Shown piece by piece: positions 18,562-32,595 of a DNA stretch of 64,000 bases (positions within the stretch are counted from its first letter, which is position 1; each line of letters starts with the position of its first letter). The notes beneath the pieces are model-generated. The model was given only the letters and a program-made list of their open reading frames with translations, was not told the origin of the DNA and made no database searches. The translations under genes and the position numbers were made by a program. The DNA is from Epiperipatus broadwayi (lineage: Eukaryota > Onychophora > Udeonychophora > Euonychophora > Peripatidae): assembly GCA_028023455.1 (NCBI GenBank), contig JAQFVV010000512.1, forward strand, positions 124,001-188,000, in the 5' to 3' direction.

Positions 18562-18990
18562 GAAGTACTTTCCATTAATATCTTAAACCTGCCTCAACTG
18601 CCATTAAATTAAAAAAAAAAGTGGAAGCAAATATCATCAATTCAAATCCCATGAATCTTCTATTTTAATGTTAGCAGGTTGTTGATTTATTAAATGCATT
18701 TTATTCCTGTTTATAAAAATTGCCTATTTAATTTTTATAAACAGGAATAAAATGCATTTAATAAATCGACAAACTGCTAACATTAAAATAGGAGATTTGT
18801 GGGATTTAAAATGATGATATTTGCTTCCACTTTTTTTTTAATTTAATGGCAATGAGACAGGTTTAAGAAATTAACTGAAATTACTTCTATGGATTTAAGG
18901 ATTGCTTGTAATAGTTTGCAAACCATTAAATTTATTATTTCAATTATAATTACATTTTTTTTAATTAATGGACATTTTATTTATTTTACA
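18562..18990. mobile_element. Palindromic pair of PLE-A 3' ends
   Basis: A minus-oriented PLE 3' end (18,562-18,727) meets a plus-oriented one (18,728-18,990). The symmetry centre near 18,727 lies between CCTGTTTATAAAAATTG and AATTTTTATAAACAGG. Each arm carries the endonuclease C-terminal codons plus 3' UTR, and diverges from copies A1/A2 (for example AAACTGCTAACATT), so it is an older or separate subfamily. The plus arm ends in TA-rich sequence. Confidence 0.82.
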
Positions 18991-18999
18991 TATATATAA

Positions 19000-21900
19000 T
19001 CAAAATTATTTCAAATTCATATCTCTATCAGACTAGTGTAAAATATAAACTTTAAAACACAACCAATAGCTTCACTGCAGTGAAAGTATTGTTGGTGTTT
19101 TAGTATTTATAATTTAGATGTGTTATAGAGTCTATATTATTTTGGTTAGTCTGTTTAAGTTGTGAATGTGGAGTAATTTTGATTATTTTATTGACTATTA
19201 AACTTTAGGCTTTTAATTCATATATATATATATAAACTATAATTTGTATTTGTAAATGAAATAAGACGAATAAACTATAATTTGTATTTGTAAATGAAAT
19301 AAGACGAATATGAATCTTGTGTGTAAAAATATAGATACACTTTATCTAGATCAACATCTTTTCACTTTTCAAAGCCAGTAACTGATTTGGAGATATGGTT
19401 TTGCATAGTTGTTGTTATGTATTGAAAGACAAACTTAAATTAATACTTTAAATGGTTCATTTTACATAAAAATACACACAAACATAGATATATCTTCCAT
19501 AACAATTATTGCATTCATTAGCAATACATATAGGTACAGAATATAATAGTAAGAATTAAGTTTTTTTTAAAATGGCATGCAAATTCTTGACCTTCTGAAC
19601 AACTATATTTACAGGTTAAAGACACACTGAAAAAAATCCATTTTCCTCTAAAGAACAATAAACCACAGAGAATAATATGCTAATTTACCCATTACTCCTA
19701 TTGATTTGTACATTTAAATGCATTATCCATTGAGTCATTCCCTGATCACAGATTCTAAATAAATTCTTTTTTAAAGGATAACTAGGAATGAACCTTGACT
19801 TTTCTTTCTTTTTAGAAGAAATAAATTACTTATACCATCATGTCACACTCATTAAATGTTTTAGTAGTTTTCAATTTCTTTTACTCTTCCTTCTAATAGT
19901 ATTCAGGCTGTCCTCTTTCCTGTTGCTATGGCTGGTTATTATCACAACAATACTGAATTGTAATTTAATAAGCAGTTATATCTACTGTTTCCTAAAAATT
20001 CAAACTTCCAGTAAATAGTTGAAATGGAATTGCATATAAATAAAAGTTTGTTCCCGAAAGCATTATGTAAAAAAGAGCCATCTGGTAGTTATAAATTTTT
20101 GTGAAATAATACGTTTATCCCAATAATTAATGAAATAATTATATTTTATTGTTTAAATATAGTTTAATTTCCTTAAGAGTTACTTAAAGTTCTTTATATC
20201 CACTTGTTTATGTCAAGGGTCATTCACTAGTAGAAATAATGCCCCCCCCCTTTTTTTTTTTAAAAAAAAACAAACAAACAAACAAACAACTTCCAAATTT
20301 AAAGGATTCCAATAAGTTGGTTCTTGTTTTCTTCAACTTATGAAAATATTTAAATTTACTAATACAACTTCTAATTTTTAAAAGCGCAACAAAACTTACA
20401 TTAACTTTATTTTTTTTGTATAAACATATTTGAGTCTGTATTTGACTTCTGTATAAATGCTATGTAAACGCTGATATGTAATTAAATATCTTCTTTTTAA
20501 AACAAATTCATTATTTGCGTATTGGTGCCCTGAGAAAATATTTTTTATTGCTTTAATTATCTATAGTTTAAATTTTTAACTAATTGACTGCAGCTAGTTT
20601 AAGAAATAGGAATAATAATAGAAAAAAAAAAACCCTTTAATTTTGATTATTATCATTGATTAAATTTACTATTAGCATGTGTATATATTCAATACAAAAT
20701 TAATAAAATGATTTGTCTAAAATTCCATATTCTGTAAGTAATTCTTTTTGATTAAAGAAAACAATGTAAATATTTAAATATTTAGGTTAAATAAATCACA
20801 ATAAATTGCAATATATTGATATTTTCTGCTTAACTTCACGTCTATAACCAAGACGCATTTTTATAGCTCTGTTTACGAAGTAGGAAATGAATTCAAGGCT
20901 TCTCATCGGTATATCTTTGTAATCGCTTGTATTTGCATTATTCTCATTAGAGTTTCTTCGATGTTTGTTTTAATTAAATTTTATCAAAAACAATATTTAT
21001 ATATTGTTTTTGATATAAACTACTACAATCATCCTAAAGAATATATATATAAACTTTTAATTATGTTGTCTTTGCAAATAAACTAATTGCATTTTACAAT
21101 AATGTATATATAATTAAAAATATGATTAGAATTTAAGGTTTTTTAACTTTTTTAATAAATGCTTCAATCTTATGTAAAACATTACCCACACATACAGTCA
21201 TATATATATATGGGAGGTGAAAATGTTTCAAGTAAATTACAAATTTGTTCCGCCCTCATTTTCCTATTATTTGTGTTGGGTGTTTAAATTTCGGGAGTGA
21301 TTTTTTTTTTATATTCTGTTTTGTCTTCTGAGTTGTTTTTGTTCATTATTTATTATATTACATTTCAATACAGAGGTTCCGATTCGTTTTTGAATAAGTA
21401 TTTTTTTCTCACTCTTTTTTTTTTCGTTTTGAGTTGTTTAATTAAAATATAATGTTTAATTAATGTCTTCTATTATTTAATTCAAAAGAAAGCAAATGCA
21501 AATTTTAATTTGTCCAATTCTGTTTTTTTTTTATGGATTTATTATGAGTTTTTGTGATTATTTGTTTCTATACAGCAACTAAATTAGCTGTACAGTCAGC
21601 AATTACTTTATCTAATTTCTAGTCTGAAAGTAGATTTTGAACTTTATTGATCTTAAATACACAAGGACAAGTTCAAAAGGTCAGTAAATACTCTTGTTCT
21701 TCAGTTTGCTAGAATATGTTCTTCAGTTTGCTAGATTTGACACTATATACTTCACTATTATAATGAACAATATAAAACATCTTAAAAAATCTTTTGGTTT
21801 GGCTTTGACCATGGTTTTCATTGGAGGGTCTTATCTCCATGACATTACAAAAATTGTCTTAAAGATATAAAGAAATGCAAAGTTAATTGTGTTTAGTTGC

Positions 21901-22065
21901 TTATTTGGAAGATATGGGTGAGAATATGGATGAAAATAAAATGCATTGCAGAGCTATACAGTGTGAAACTTCAACTAGAATTAATAATAGGTGATCATAT
22001 CCAGTATGTGTTTTCCTGTAAGTTTGTGATGATAATGTTTTAGTTGTATTTATATATTGGGCTAT
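19000..22065. other. AT-rich stretch, no gene
   Basis: No recognisable coding region or RNA. It contains a 38-bp tandem duplication (19,232-19,309) and homopolymer tracts near 20,240-20,285. Nothing else stands out. Confidence 0.5.
19232..19309. repeat. 38-bp tandem duplication
   Basis: Two essentially identical 38-bp units beginning AAACTATAATTTGTATTTG start at 19,234 and 19,272. Confidence 0.9.
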
Positions 22066-22159
22066 TTCCATCATCTAATATGAGTATTGAATGTCTTTAG
22101 AAAAAAAAAAACTTTATTTAAATATTCCAAATACATTCAATTGTTAGTATGTACCAGTG

Positions 22160-22401
22160 AATATATCTTCAATTGGGAAAATGCAAAAATAATGGATAGA
22201 GAAGAAAAGGTACAAAGAAGAAAATTTAAAAAAGCTGGTCACATGACAATAGCAAACAATCCCATAAGTCAACTTAGTGTGATTATACACAATGTATGGA
22301 AAGGACTAATCAACTTTGCTCTTAGGATAAAAAGGAGTAATCAGGAGGGACCTCACACTTATGTATATGAAATGTTTACTGACTTGCTTTTGGAAGGATA
22401 G
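22160..22401 (+). pseudogene. GIY-YIG endonuclease C-terminal tail remnant
   Basis: The frame encodes FNWENAKIMDREEKVQRRKF, then KKAGHM and NNPISQ...NVWKGLI. In PLE GIY-YIG domains the C-terminus typically reads 'D.e.n...RR.KEA..I....' and ends in a 'is..W..l' element, which this resembles. The catalytic Glu of the KEA helix would be Lys here (KKA). The upstream GIY and YIG strands are absent. Assignment is by pattern only and is tentative. The open frame extends 5' into the terminal inverted repeat, which is not part of the domain. Confidence 0.4.
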
Positions 22402-22515
22402 TTCAGTTGATTAGAGTACTACTTTAAAATTTAATACTCATGAATCTAAGAGTTCAGGTTTGATTCCCATGCTAGTACTGTCACTGATCAATCTAGCAAT
22501 ACTAGAAAAAAAAAG
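22392..22515 (+). mobile_element. tRNA-derived SINE
   Basis: An A-box-like GGATAGTTCAGTTGATTAGAG is followed about 60 bp later by a B-box-like GGTTTGATTCCC, with an A-rich end (AGAAAAAAAAAGG) at about 22,503-22,515. The spacing has a small insertion and no clean cloverleaf forms, so it is not a functional tRNA gene. Confidence 0.6.
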
Positions 22516-22794
22516 GAGAATAAATTTTTTGAAGCATTGTGCATATACTATCCTATATGCTATTACTAACAGTTGTATGTATTTGGAATATTTAAATAAA
22601 GTTATTTTTTTCTAAAGACATCCAATACTCATATTAGGTGGTGGAAATAGTCCAATATATAAATATTCCTTATGTAGTTATAATTGGGGCTAAAAGTTTT
22701 GTATGTATTTTCATCACAAAGTTGATAGTTGGTAGTTGGGATCAAGAGGTCCCACGATTGAGTCTAGTGGTCACAGTAATAACCCTCAAATTTA

Positions 22795-23000
22795 ATAAAC
22801 AAGGCAAAACTCCCAATACAATAGTGCCACCCTGTGCCAACCAGAGTAATCAATGGATGCCAGAAGGCTTGTGCATAAAATTCCTATATAGTGCATGGCA
22901 CTGTATAGGGATTTTATGCACAAGCCTTCTAGCATCCATTGATTACTCTGGTTGGCACAGGGTGGCACTACTGTATGGAGAATTTTGCCTTGTTTATTAA
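22795..23000. repeat. Palindromic repeat, family B
   Basis: Arms of about 95 bp (22,800-22,895 and 22,907-23,000; GTGCCACCCTGTGCCAACC...) are near-perfect inverted copies around a centre at about 22,900. Related copies are at 40,260-40,500 (one arm) and 52,905-53,250 (both arms). A TGATCATGTGAT block follows at about 23,027. Confidence 0.85.
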
Positions 23001-23087
23001 CAATTATGTGCTAGTATAAGAGATAGTGATCATGTGATGTTTAGTGGTTTGACCCTCAAACTTCTTATAAACTCCTGAGCAATGTGT

Positions 23088-23165
23088 AGTTTGGCACAGA
23101 TGGTAGAGCATTTGACATAGGATTGGGAAGTTCCAGGATTGATTCTCGTGCTTTCAGTATTAGTG
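23088..23165 (+). mobile_element. tRNA-derived SINE head
   Basis: GGCACAGATGGTAGAGCATTTG (A-box-like) and TTCCAGGATTGATTC (B-box-like) are spaced as in a tRNA. No full cloverleaf forms. Probably a decayed tRNA-derived SINE. Confidence 0.5.
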
Positions 23166-23169
23166 TTCA

Positions 23170-25400
23170 AACTTCTTATGAAGACCAATATAGCTATATG
23201 AGTTTTGTTTTTGATTAATAATTTTGTCTTTTTATCATTTTTTTAGATGAAATGTTTATACCTACATGTGTGTGGTTACTTCAGATGATTGCAATATTTG
23301 AGTAAATAATTATGTGCTACAATCAGTGTAATGAGACCTCTTTACTTTCATCCAAAAATGAACCCAAACTACTGTCATTTATTGGGTTAGAGATTAATTT
23401 ATCATTCTTTATCCAGTTATATACTTGAAATCTTATAAAAAGTTAATATATTTATGTTTAAATAAATATAAATGCATGAAATAATTCAATTTTATGCATT
23501 TCTTTTCATGATTAATATCTTTTCTTTAAATTTGCATAAAACATTCATTTCAACACACAGTCATGAAGCATAAGACTAAACACTTCTGAAAAATATACAT
23601 GACCTTCAAGATACTATTTCACATGTGTTTATGTATATATTTGAATAATGTGTGCTGATGTTAATGTTTCAAGTATACATAAAAAAGCTATTGCTTCAAC
23701 ATGGTAATGTTTAACCTTGTTTTTTCTGGTGATAATTTTTATAACCATTCAATATTTGTGTTTAGTATTAAACCACTACTTTGTATTAAAATTCAATACA
23801 TAGTAATTGTTTGTTAGAAATATATGTTTACAAATGAAAACCATAGTAAAAAATCATATCTGAGTATTGTAAATATTGTAAAAATAATAATATACAGTGT
23901 ATCCAATGAGAACAAAATATGTATACATCATTCAACATATGGCAGAAAAATCATCAAGAGAGCAACTCCAGAAAATCAAAGGAATTTTCTGTGGCTAAAA
24001 TTTATTTTGAAAACATGAATGAATACAATATGAATCTCTTATTAATGTATAAAATTGTGCTTTAAAGTATTAAAATTGCTTTATAATTTTCAGAATATTG
24101 CAACAGTATACTACCACAATATCAGTAATGACATTAACAATCAGCATCATATGGTATGGTCTTCATTCCTGGCTATGATAACAATCAGCATCATCATTCC
24201 TGGCTATGATATTCTTTGAGTTATCCTAGACATTTCAACACTTATTTTGGTCTTCATTCCTGGCTATGATATTCTTTGAGTTATCCTAGACATTTCAACA
24301 CTTATTTTTAAAAATAAAACATAAACATATAAAATAAATGTGTAATCTGTATACTTTGTATTTGGATCTCTGCATTTTTAATTATGAAACTTTCTTGGGT
24401 CAGAAGTCAAGAAATTGTGTTCACATTTTTTGCCCTATGTTTAGAAATTTTATGAACCTTTTCCTTTTTTAGCTTTAAATTTCATATATATATATATATT
24501 TCTAATATTTTAATTTCAAAAAAATAAAAAGATATCATGATAATCAGATAAGCAGGTCTTCAAAGTATACATTGATTGGTGTCTATTATGTGGTTCACAA
24601 TCTCAAACTTTGTGAGATTACTTTGAAAGAACAGTGTGATGGTCTAAAAACTTGATTTTTTGGAAAGTTTATGATCATTTTTGTACAGTAATTGGATAAT
24701 AATCTTTGAAAATCAAAATTATATATTATTACTTATTAATTTTGTACAGAAATGTTTTACTTTTAAATGTAAAAGAATATATGCTTCTGAATAATGTTAC
24801 CATAAAAATTTGGGTTACAAAAAATACAACTATCTAGAAATGATATCACTCAACAGTCTGCTATAATATTTAGCGATATTGTAAAAATTATAAAAAAAAT
24901 ATAAATTGATAGCTTTACTAGAATAACTCATTCAGATTTTTATAACAAATATTAAACAATAAAGATTGCAAATTAAATTTGCTCCACCTGAAATTTGTTG
25001 ATCAAACAACAAGTTGTTTTAAACTAATTTTTAAAATAATTCCAAAAATCAAATGTTATTTTTAAATTTTATTTAATTTCTAATAAAAATCTATGAAATG
25101 AGGTTAAATTTATATTTTGATAAATAATGATGGTTTAATATTAAAATGAAAATTGAAAGCTTAAAGTAAATGAGAACAAAAAAATCTGTCCGGATGCTAG
25201 CATAGTCCAAGAAGGGTAATAACTACTATAAAATTATTGTGTAAAAATAATTAGGGTTCTTCAATAAAACAAATAAAAATCAACTTTTTAGTTATTTCAA
25301 ACATGTTTTCAATATAATCTCACAAATAGTGTGGAAACTTATTACAAAGAACAAACACATGGAGGCATAATTGTAATCTTTGATGTTACCATCTCTTTTA
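23170..25400. other. AT-rich stretch with one 60-bp tandem duplication
   Basis: No gene recognised. A direct duplication with 60-bp period occupies 24,194-24,248 and 24,254-24,308 (TTCCTGGCTATGATATTC...), with a third partial copy just upstream at 24,158-24,182. Confidence 0.6.
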
Positions 25401-25404
25401 AAAC

Positions 25405-25529
25405 ACTGATCTTTGTCAAGAATTGGTGGTTGAGAGGTCAGTGACAGCTGCTTTACAAGCAGTTGTCCTGGGTTAGAGGGTTCACATCCCAGCTGATGCT
25501 ATGACACATGAAAAAAAATACTGATCTTT
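25405..25529 (+). mobile_element. tRNA-Val-derived SINE copy V1 with target-site duplication
   Basis: The tRNA-like head contains GACAGCTGCTTTACAAGCAG (anticodon arm with TAC) and a B-box-like GGGTTCACATCCC with a small insertion. The tail reads ATGACACATGAAAAAAAA. It is flanked by the direct repeat ACTGATCTTT (25,405-25,414 and 25,520-25,529). Same family as 38,147, 49,975, 50,470 and 54,354. Confidence 0.8.
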
Positions 25530-26335
25530 TTAGATGTTTTAATATTAAAAAAATAATATGAGTTAATACATAATTTTGCAGTTTTAAAAACAAAGCAGTC
25601 AAATATCTCTACAGATGGTGATCTTAAAGAAACATTAAATAGTGATTTCTCTGAAGAAAAAAAAGAGTTTTGTCTTGCCTAATAGTTAAATCAATATTTA
25701 TAAGGAAAGAGAGATAAAGTTGAATTATTATATGCGTTATTTTTTAATTAAATAACATATATAATAATTCTATACTAATGTTTAAAGATTATATATGAAT
25801 TAGGATCATATTATAAGATCTAATTTAATGAATGATTTGCAATAATAATTAACATACGTATCTGAAATAGATAGTTTCAAAGTTGTGCATGCAAAAAAGT
25901 CTAATGCTTGTTACCAAACAGTAATAATTTAATATTGATAAATATTTGATAAACATTATCCATAAACGATTGTGATCGGAGTTAAATAGTGAGAGCTGTT
26001 TTTTGTGAAACCTGTTTTGGGTTTCATTTGTTTGTTAGTGTTCTTTTTCATATGCTTCCAAAATAAGTGGTAAAGTAAGTGATTTAATGAGATCTAAAAA
26101 AGTATTAAAACACTAAATAAAAGATATCAAGTTGAATCATTCTAGCAGTAGATATTTAATCTAAACAGAATATATTATTCTTTATCTCAGATTGATATAA
26201 TCTCCAGATTAATTAATGTTTAGTAATAATTGATAATATATTTATCTGAAGCAGATCTAAGTTGAGAGTACAGAAAATTTTAAACTTGTAAGTCTAATTG
26301 TAGTAGTTTAATTGTATTTATTATTATTTTAAAAA
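25530..26335. other. AT-rich stretch, no feature seen
   Basis: Nothing recognisable beyond AT-rich sequence. Confidence 0.5.
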
Positions 26336-26570
26336 TTAAATACACTGTACAGACTTGACACACCTGCACATATATTGTAATGTATATGGGATTTGAACTC
26401 AGACTTTCACATGAACCTCAACTCTCCATGCTATCTCATAATTCTGACCAACCTGATCACACACATGTTGAAAAAATAAATAATCACCAATATCTGTATT
26501 TCATGCTAAGCCAGAAATCATTAGTTGGTCCAAATTACCATCTCTACACATATATATAATCAGAGCTCAG
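26336..26570 (-). mobile_element. Family C SINE-like repeat
   Basis: The minus strand reads, in order, a block with GGCTTAGCATGAAATAC, a tRNA-like region (ATGAGATAGCATGGAGAG then B-box-like GAGTTCAAATCCC) and a tail (TACATTACAATATATGTGCA...AGTCTGTACAGTG). Related copies are at 26,815-26,945, 41,448-41,800 with 45,947-45,990, 52,008-52,070 and 59,360-59,510. Confidence 0.65.
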
Positions 26571-26814
26571 CCTTATATTAAGATAGCCAATCTTCTATAC
26601 TTTAATGGATAGGCTTCAAACTATTCCAACCCACAACTCTTCAGCTATCCATTTCATTGAAAATTTGATGATGAAATGTTCAAACCCCATGTAAGTGCCA
26701 AGGTTGTCATCCCACTGATGTTGACGTTAGTCATTATGACCCCTCATGTAAAGGAGAATAAACCATTTCACATACATATGAGAGGGATGGACAGACCTTT
26801 TACACACTATGTTT

Positions 26815-26945
26815 CAATATGTAATTTAATACACTGTCCAGGCTTACACACACCTACACATATAATGTAATGTATATAGGATTCGAACTCAGACTTTAAC
26901 ATGACCATCAATTCTCCATTCCATCTCATATTGCTGACCCAATTA
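26815..26945 (-). mobile_element. Family C SINE-like repeat, partial
   Basis: Minus-strand tRNA-like part and tail only: ATGAGATGGAATGGAGAATTG, B box GAGTTCGAATCC, and a tail with GTAGGTGTGTGTAAGCCTGG. The upstream GCATGAAATAC block of the longer copies is missing. Confidence 0.65.
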
Positions 26946-27531
26946 AAATAAATTATTTATATATGTAACTTAGTAGCACATAACAAAAGTTTCAAATTAT
27001 CTTGTGTTTTGACTTGAGAGTTCCCTGTGCAGTCATTACTACATCTGATTGGCTGTCATATAAGCATTTTTAAGGCGCATCTGACAAAGGTTTCAGCTTT
27101 TCACGTTATTATATAATTATTTTGTAAATTGATATTTATCAATGAGATTATAAAATAATATCTGATTCAAAATCATTTTAATGTGAAATTAGTACAGTAA
27201 TAAAACGATATTTTATATTACCAAAAAAAGGTCAATAAAATAATAATGGAAAAGTATTTTTTAAGCATTAATAATTCTCTTCAATGAGTTTGACCTAAAC
27301 TGAAATAAATCTGTTAAAGACATTGAATTAAGTTCTACAAATAATTGGTTTAAGGTTCTCACATTAATTGATACAAATATTAAAATAAAGATGCCATTAT
27401 TTAAAAAAATATTTTAATTATAATTTATTAGAAAAGACAGGACAAGCAAATAATCAATTAATCGCTTAAATTAATAAGAACTTTAGTTAAAAATTTAAAA
27501 TTACTATTTTGTTTAGTTTAATATATATCCA

Positions 27532-27750
27532 CCTATCTCTTTATCTACCTATCTTAACTATCTCTTTATCTATCTGTATATTTATCTATTTACCTTTCTA
27601 TCTAATTATCTTTCTATCTAATTATATATCTGTCTATACATCTATCTCAATATCTATCAGTCTACCAATTTATCGATCTAACAACTAATCTATTTATCTA
27701 TCTGTCTATCTATTTATTTATCTGCCTATCTAATTATATATCTATCAATA
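27532..27750. repeat. Degenerate TATC satellite
   Basis: Imperfect TATC/TCTA tetranucleotide runs, apparently an outlier of the main satellite at 28,140-29,110. The two are separated by the palindrome at 27,800-28,145. Confidence 0.85.
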
Positions 27751-27799
27751 TCAAAATTGGAAAAGAATAAAAAATTTTATGCTGCTCTTCCACAAAATA

Positions 27800-28145
27800 A
27801 TAATCAGAAAATAATAATAAATTATTTACAACAGCTATATAATCAATAATAATTTTATACATTAAAAGACCTTTTCAGCACATGCTCTGGTGCCCTTTTC
27901 AAATGTTATTAATCTAATTAATGTTGACAAATTATTTCGGACATAAAACCATCTAGTATCCAATAATGGACTTAAAACAAACAATAACAATATAAATCAT
28001 TAAAATAAATCAAAACCCTCATATGTAAAATAGATTAGTAAAATTTGAAAAGTGCACCAAAGCATGTACTGAAAAAAGTTTTTAATATATAAAATTATTA
28101 TTGATTATATAGCTGTTGTAAAGAATTTATTATTATTTTCTGACT
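27800..28145. mobile_element. Palindromic repeat with about 117-bp arms
   Basis: The left arm (27,805-27,925; TCAGAAAATAATAATAAATT...) and right arm (28,024-28,143) are inverted copies with about 10% mismatch, around a 100-bp centre. Both outer ends abut TATC repeats, so it may have inserted into the satellite and split it. Confidence 0.8.
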
Positions 28146-29110
<965 letters not shown>

Positions 29111-32100
29111 ATGTTTTTGTTCTTCTGCAAATGAAATGTCAGATTTGCAAACCTGGTCCAAATGAATAATAAAATTAATGCAGAAATTTAATGGGATAAA
29201 AGGACTTATATTAATTACCCAATCTACCAGTGAATGATTGGAAAACCAAACAGGTTTTTAAAGAGAAAATACATAAATACCAATTAAGCTTGATTAAACC
29301 TGAATTGTTCATTACATTATAAAATACTACCTTGAATATACTTTTTTGTTGAAGAAGGTTTATCTTTTAGTGATATTATCTTAATCTTCGTAATTTAATG
29401 TCTATTGAAGTAGCGATTAAAATTGATTTTAGAAATTTATGTAAAAAGCAAAATAGCCCTATACATAATTTATTGAAGATTAAAGATTTCTTCAACAATT
29501 TTTTTGTAGAGAGACTTAAATGATTAAAAGATTTTTCAACGATTTTTTTGCGCGTTCATATTTTATTCTTTAATTACTAGAAGTTTTAAACCCATTTACA
29601 GTCTAGGAAAAGAAATGTTAAACTAAACTGAAATCAAAAAGAAATCTGATATGCCTATAATTAATTTTAACTCATGACATTGGCAAAGTAAGAGGATACA
29701 CGTTTCTTCTTTATTTTATTTTTTAGCTAATAATAGTGTAATATTAATTTACAAACCTTATCAAATGGTTGACTAGTTTTAGCAATGAAAAATATACTGG
29801 CAAAATAAAATAAAACAACGGATAAGCCAGAGTAGAACCTGAAAAATTTATAATCTTTAATTGGATTGATTTCAAACCTATACCATTTATTTAAAAGAAA
29901 TATGTATTTTTTTTTTTTTTTGTTTTCTTATCAAGCTAAAAATAATCCAGTGATTATTTACCGATGAATATTAAATAGTAAATTATATCAGTAATTAGAT
30001 AGATAATCAAAGAAATCAAACTTGGCAATTTTACCTGGTCTGGATTCAAACCTAGGTCGATGGGATTTTTATATTTCAGATAAATATTTATTATCAAATG
30101 AATAAAACATTTTATGATTTACTTTGAAAAATTAGATTAAATTATTTCAAAACAGTATTTAGAAAGAGTATTTGTATGATATGAAAGAAAACTAATAAGT
30201 GTTTTATAAAAGGATTAAGATTCTATTTTTCTAAAACCATATAAAATAATATTTTTATATATCTTATACAAATTTAATTTATAGTAAATGTTTGTCTACA
30301 ATATCGTTAAATATCCCACAGCAAGACAAAGATCTTTTTAATGGTCTTTACGGAACAAGGAGAAGATATGATTGACTAGTTTAATATTTTTTGCTAGGTG
30401 AGACTTTGAATTATTTTTTAAATTCAGAATTTTAATTTTTAATTAAAAATTTAGATACTAATTTCCTGACCAATATTGGATGGTTAACTTGATTAATCAT
30501 AAACTGGCTACTTATAAAAATATTTTTAATAAAAATGCAACTCACTTATAAATTAATTATTTTAAAAATATAAAATAGCTTATTTTTTTACTATTTAAAG
30601 TTAAAAAAATACAAAACAAGGTATGAAGTCAAGTAATATATAATTATTTCAATGCAGTAATGTAAAATAAATATTCGTTATTTGTTTCTAACATCGTATA
30701 GATATTTAAAAGATTGCATAAGCCACTATACTCAGTATAGATTAGTTATCTAATTTATATTTATTTGATTTCTGTCAACGTTGCGATATAAGTTTTGAGT
30801 TTAATGACTTGCTTGCTGCAGTCCAAGACTAATACAGATAATTTAATTCATTACTCCTAAATGTATTAAAGTGATACAAATTTTAAGTATAAACTTTAGT
30901 AACATTAAGAAATATATATACAGTATATATATTCTCATTAAAGGTTTTATCCTATGCTTGACATTAATTAAGAGGATTTCATTTACTTAATAAACCATTG
31001 TTTGAGTATTATTCAAGTGTAGCCCATAATATCAATCATTGGGAATATATATATAATATAGACTCATAAACATTAATATGTGCAAATGAAAATTATGCAA
31101 GAAAACAAACATATGTATGTATATCTTACATTTATCATCATTATTAGAATATATTTTTAAGTGTGATAAAATCATTTATTCTGACTCCAGAAATAAAGAA
31201 TTAAAAAGATAAATAGGAGTTTTTCCAAGAGTACAGAAGCAATTATAATGCCACAAATATCTCCATATATCATGTGTGTATCTCTAAAAAACCTTATATA
31301 CTATATATATTTTTTACTTTTAGTCCCCCCCTCCCGAAATACATTAAAAAGATTTATATTCATAGTTTTCTATTGTATTGAGACCTTAGCCATATTCTTC
31401 CAAAGAAAGGAATTAATATTGCAGCTTTCAAGGATAACTTCAAAATAATTTTTATAACACTAACGAGTTCTTTCTCTACCATGAAACTTTACTCAAATTT
31501 ACCATAGTTTATATTCTTATACAAAATATACTTCTAATTATTGGTCTTGCACCAAATCCATGAAGATGTTCAATATTGGTTTAATGTCATCCCATATTGT
31601 TACTATGTGAATATTAAAACCTTATTTGTTATTCAATTTACTTATTTTTGGAAGGTAGTTGTATCTCACTTGAATTTAATAAAATTCGCAAAATAATATT
31701 CCTATGTATAAGAAATTTATTTGTAATTATGCCATTATAAAAAATAAAAAAAATGACTGAATTGTACTTCCACTTTTACATTGAACTCAGTTCCTGCTTT
31801 AAAAAATACAAATTTATATCAATTATTTCATATTGATAACACTGATGACTAACTATCCATTACTAAAATATTCTGAAGTCTTTAATTATATTACTGGCTG
31901 ATAAAACCACTAACATTTTAAAACAATAATTGTTGAAGATCTTGCAAATCATTTTTTGACTTATGGGTAAATCAATTAGAAACATTAAACTTTTAAAAAT
32001 CAAGGAAATTATTATTATTTTTATTTGTTTTTCTCCTGAATTGAGTATGAAACATAATCAATTTAATAAACAACTATATATTTAAATCATAAATTTATTT

Positions 32101-32510
32101 CCATCTAGTCGATTTTTTTTTCAAAATTGAAACTTGTCAAGATGTTACAATAATTCAAAAATGTCACCTGATTTACATGTCATCTTAGCACATTCTCGAT
32201 TAGTCCATCCCAAAATTAAAAAAATGTTTTCATATTTTCCAACTTTTATTTAATGCCCATTTTCCTCCCGACTTTATTGAACCTTGCACTAAATTCATAC
32301 TTTTTTCAATATTTTTTTGCAAATACATTGTCTCATACACTTTCCATTCTTTATAATTTTTACAATATTTGATCACCTCAATACACTCTTTCTTCACATT
32401 TCATAATATACCCTGTTATTAAAAAATGTCAAAATGGTCCTGACTTAATATCTCTTCTATTTATTGCTCTGTAATGTTCCTCACCTTTTTCTATCTTACT
32501 TTTTGCTGAC
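29111..32510. other. AT-rich stretch, no gene
   Basis: About 3.4 kb with no recognisable protein, RNA or repeat family. The pyrimidine tract near 31,324 and the short open frame at 31,248-31,448 are not informative. Confidence 0.5.
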
Positions 32511-32512
<2 letters not shown>

Positions 32513-32547
<35 letters not shown>

Positions 32548-32548
32548 C

Positions 32549-32588
<40 letters not shown>

Positions 32589-32595
32589 CTTAATT
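32513..32595. repeat. Duplicated (TA)n plus TTGCTTAATTAT
   Basis: Two TA runs, each followed by TTGCTTAATTAT, form a tandem duplication of about 40 bp. Confidence 0.85.

Larger units (their letters stand above)
22070..22640. mobile_element. Element with about 80-bp terminal inverted repeats
   Basis: The left end (about 22,070-22,155; CTAATATGAGTATTGAATG...) is repeated inverted at about 22,555-22,638 with few mismatches. The 400-bp interior holds a GIY-YIG-like C-terminal coding remnant (22,160-22,350) and a tRNA-like SINE (22,392-22,515). It could be a PLE derivative with inverted terminal repeats or a MITE-like DNA element. No target-site duplication is obvious. Confidence 0.65.

Noticed and set aside
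22638-23000. 120-codon plus-strand ORF
   Set aside because: It runs through both arms of the family B palindrome and has no domain; composition follows the repeat.
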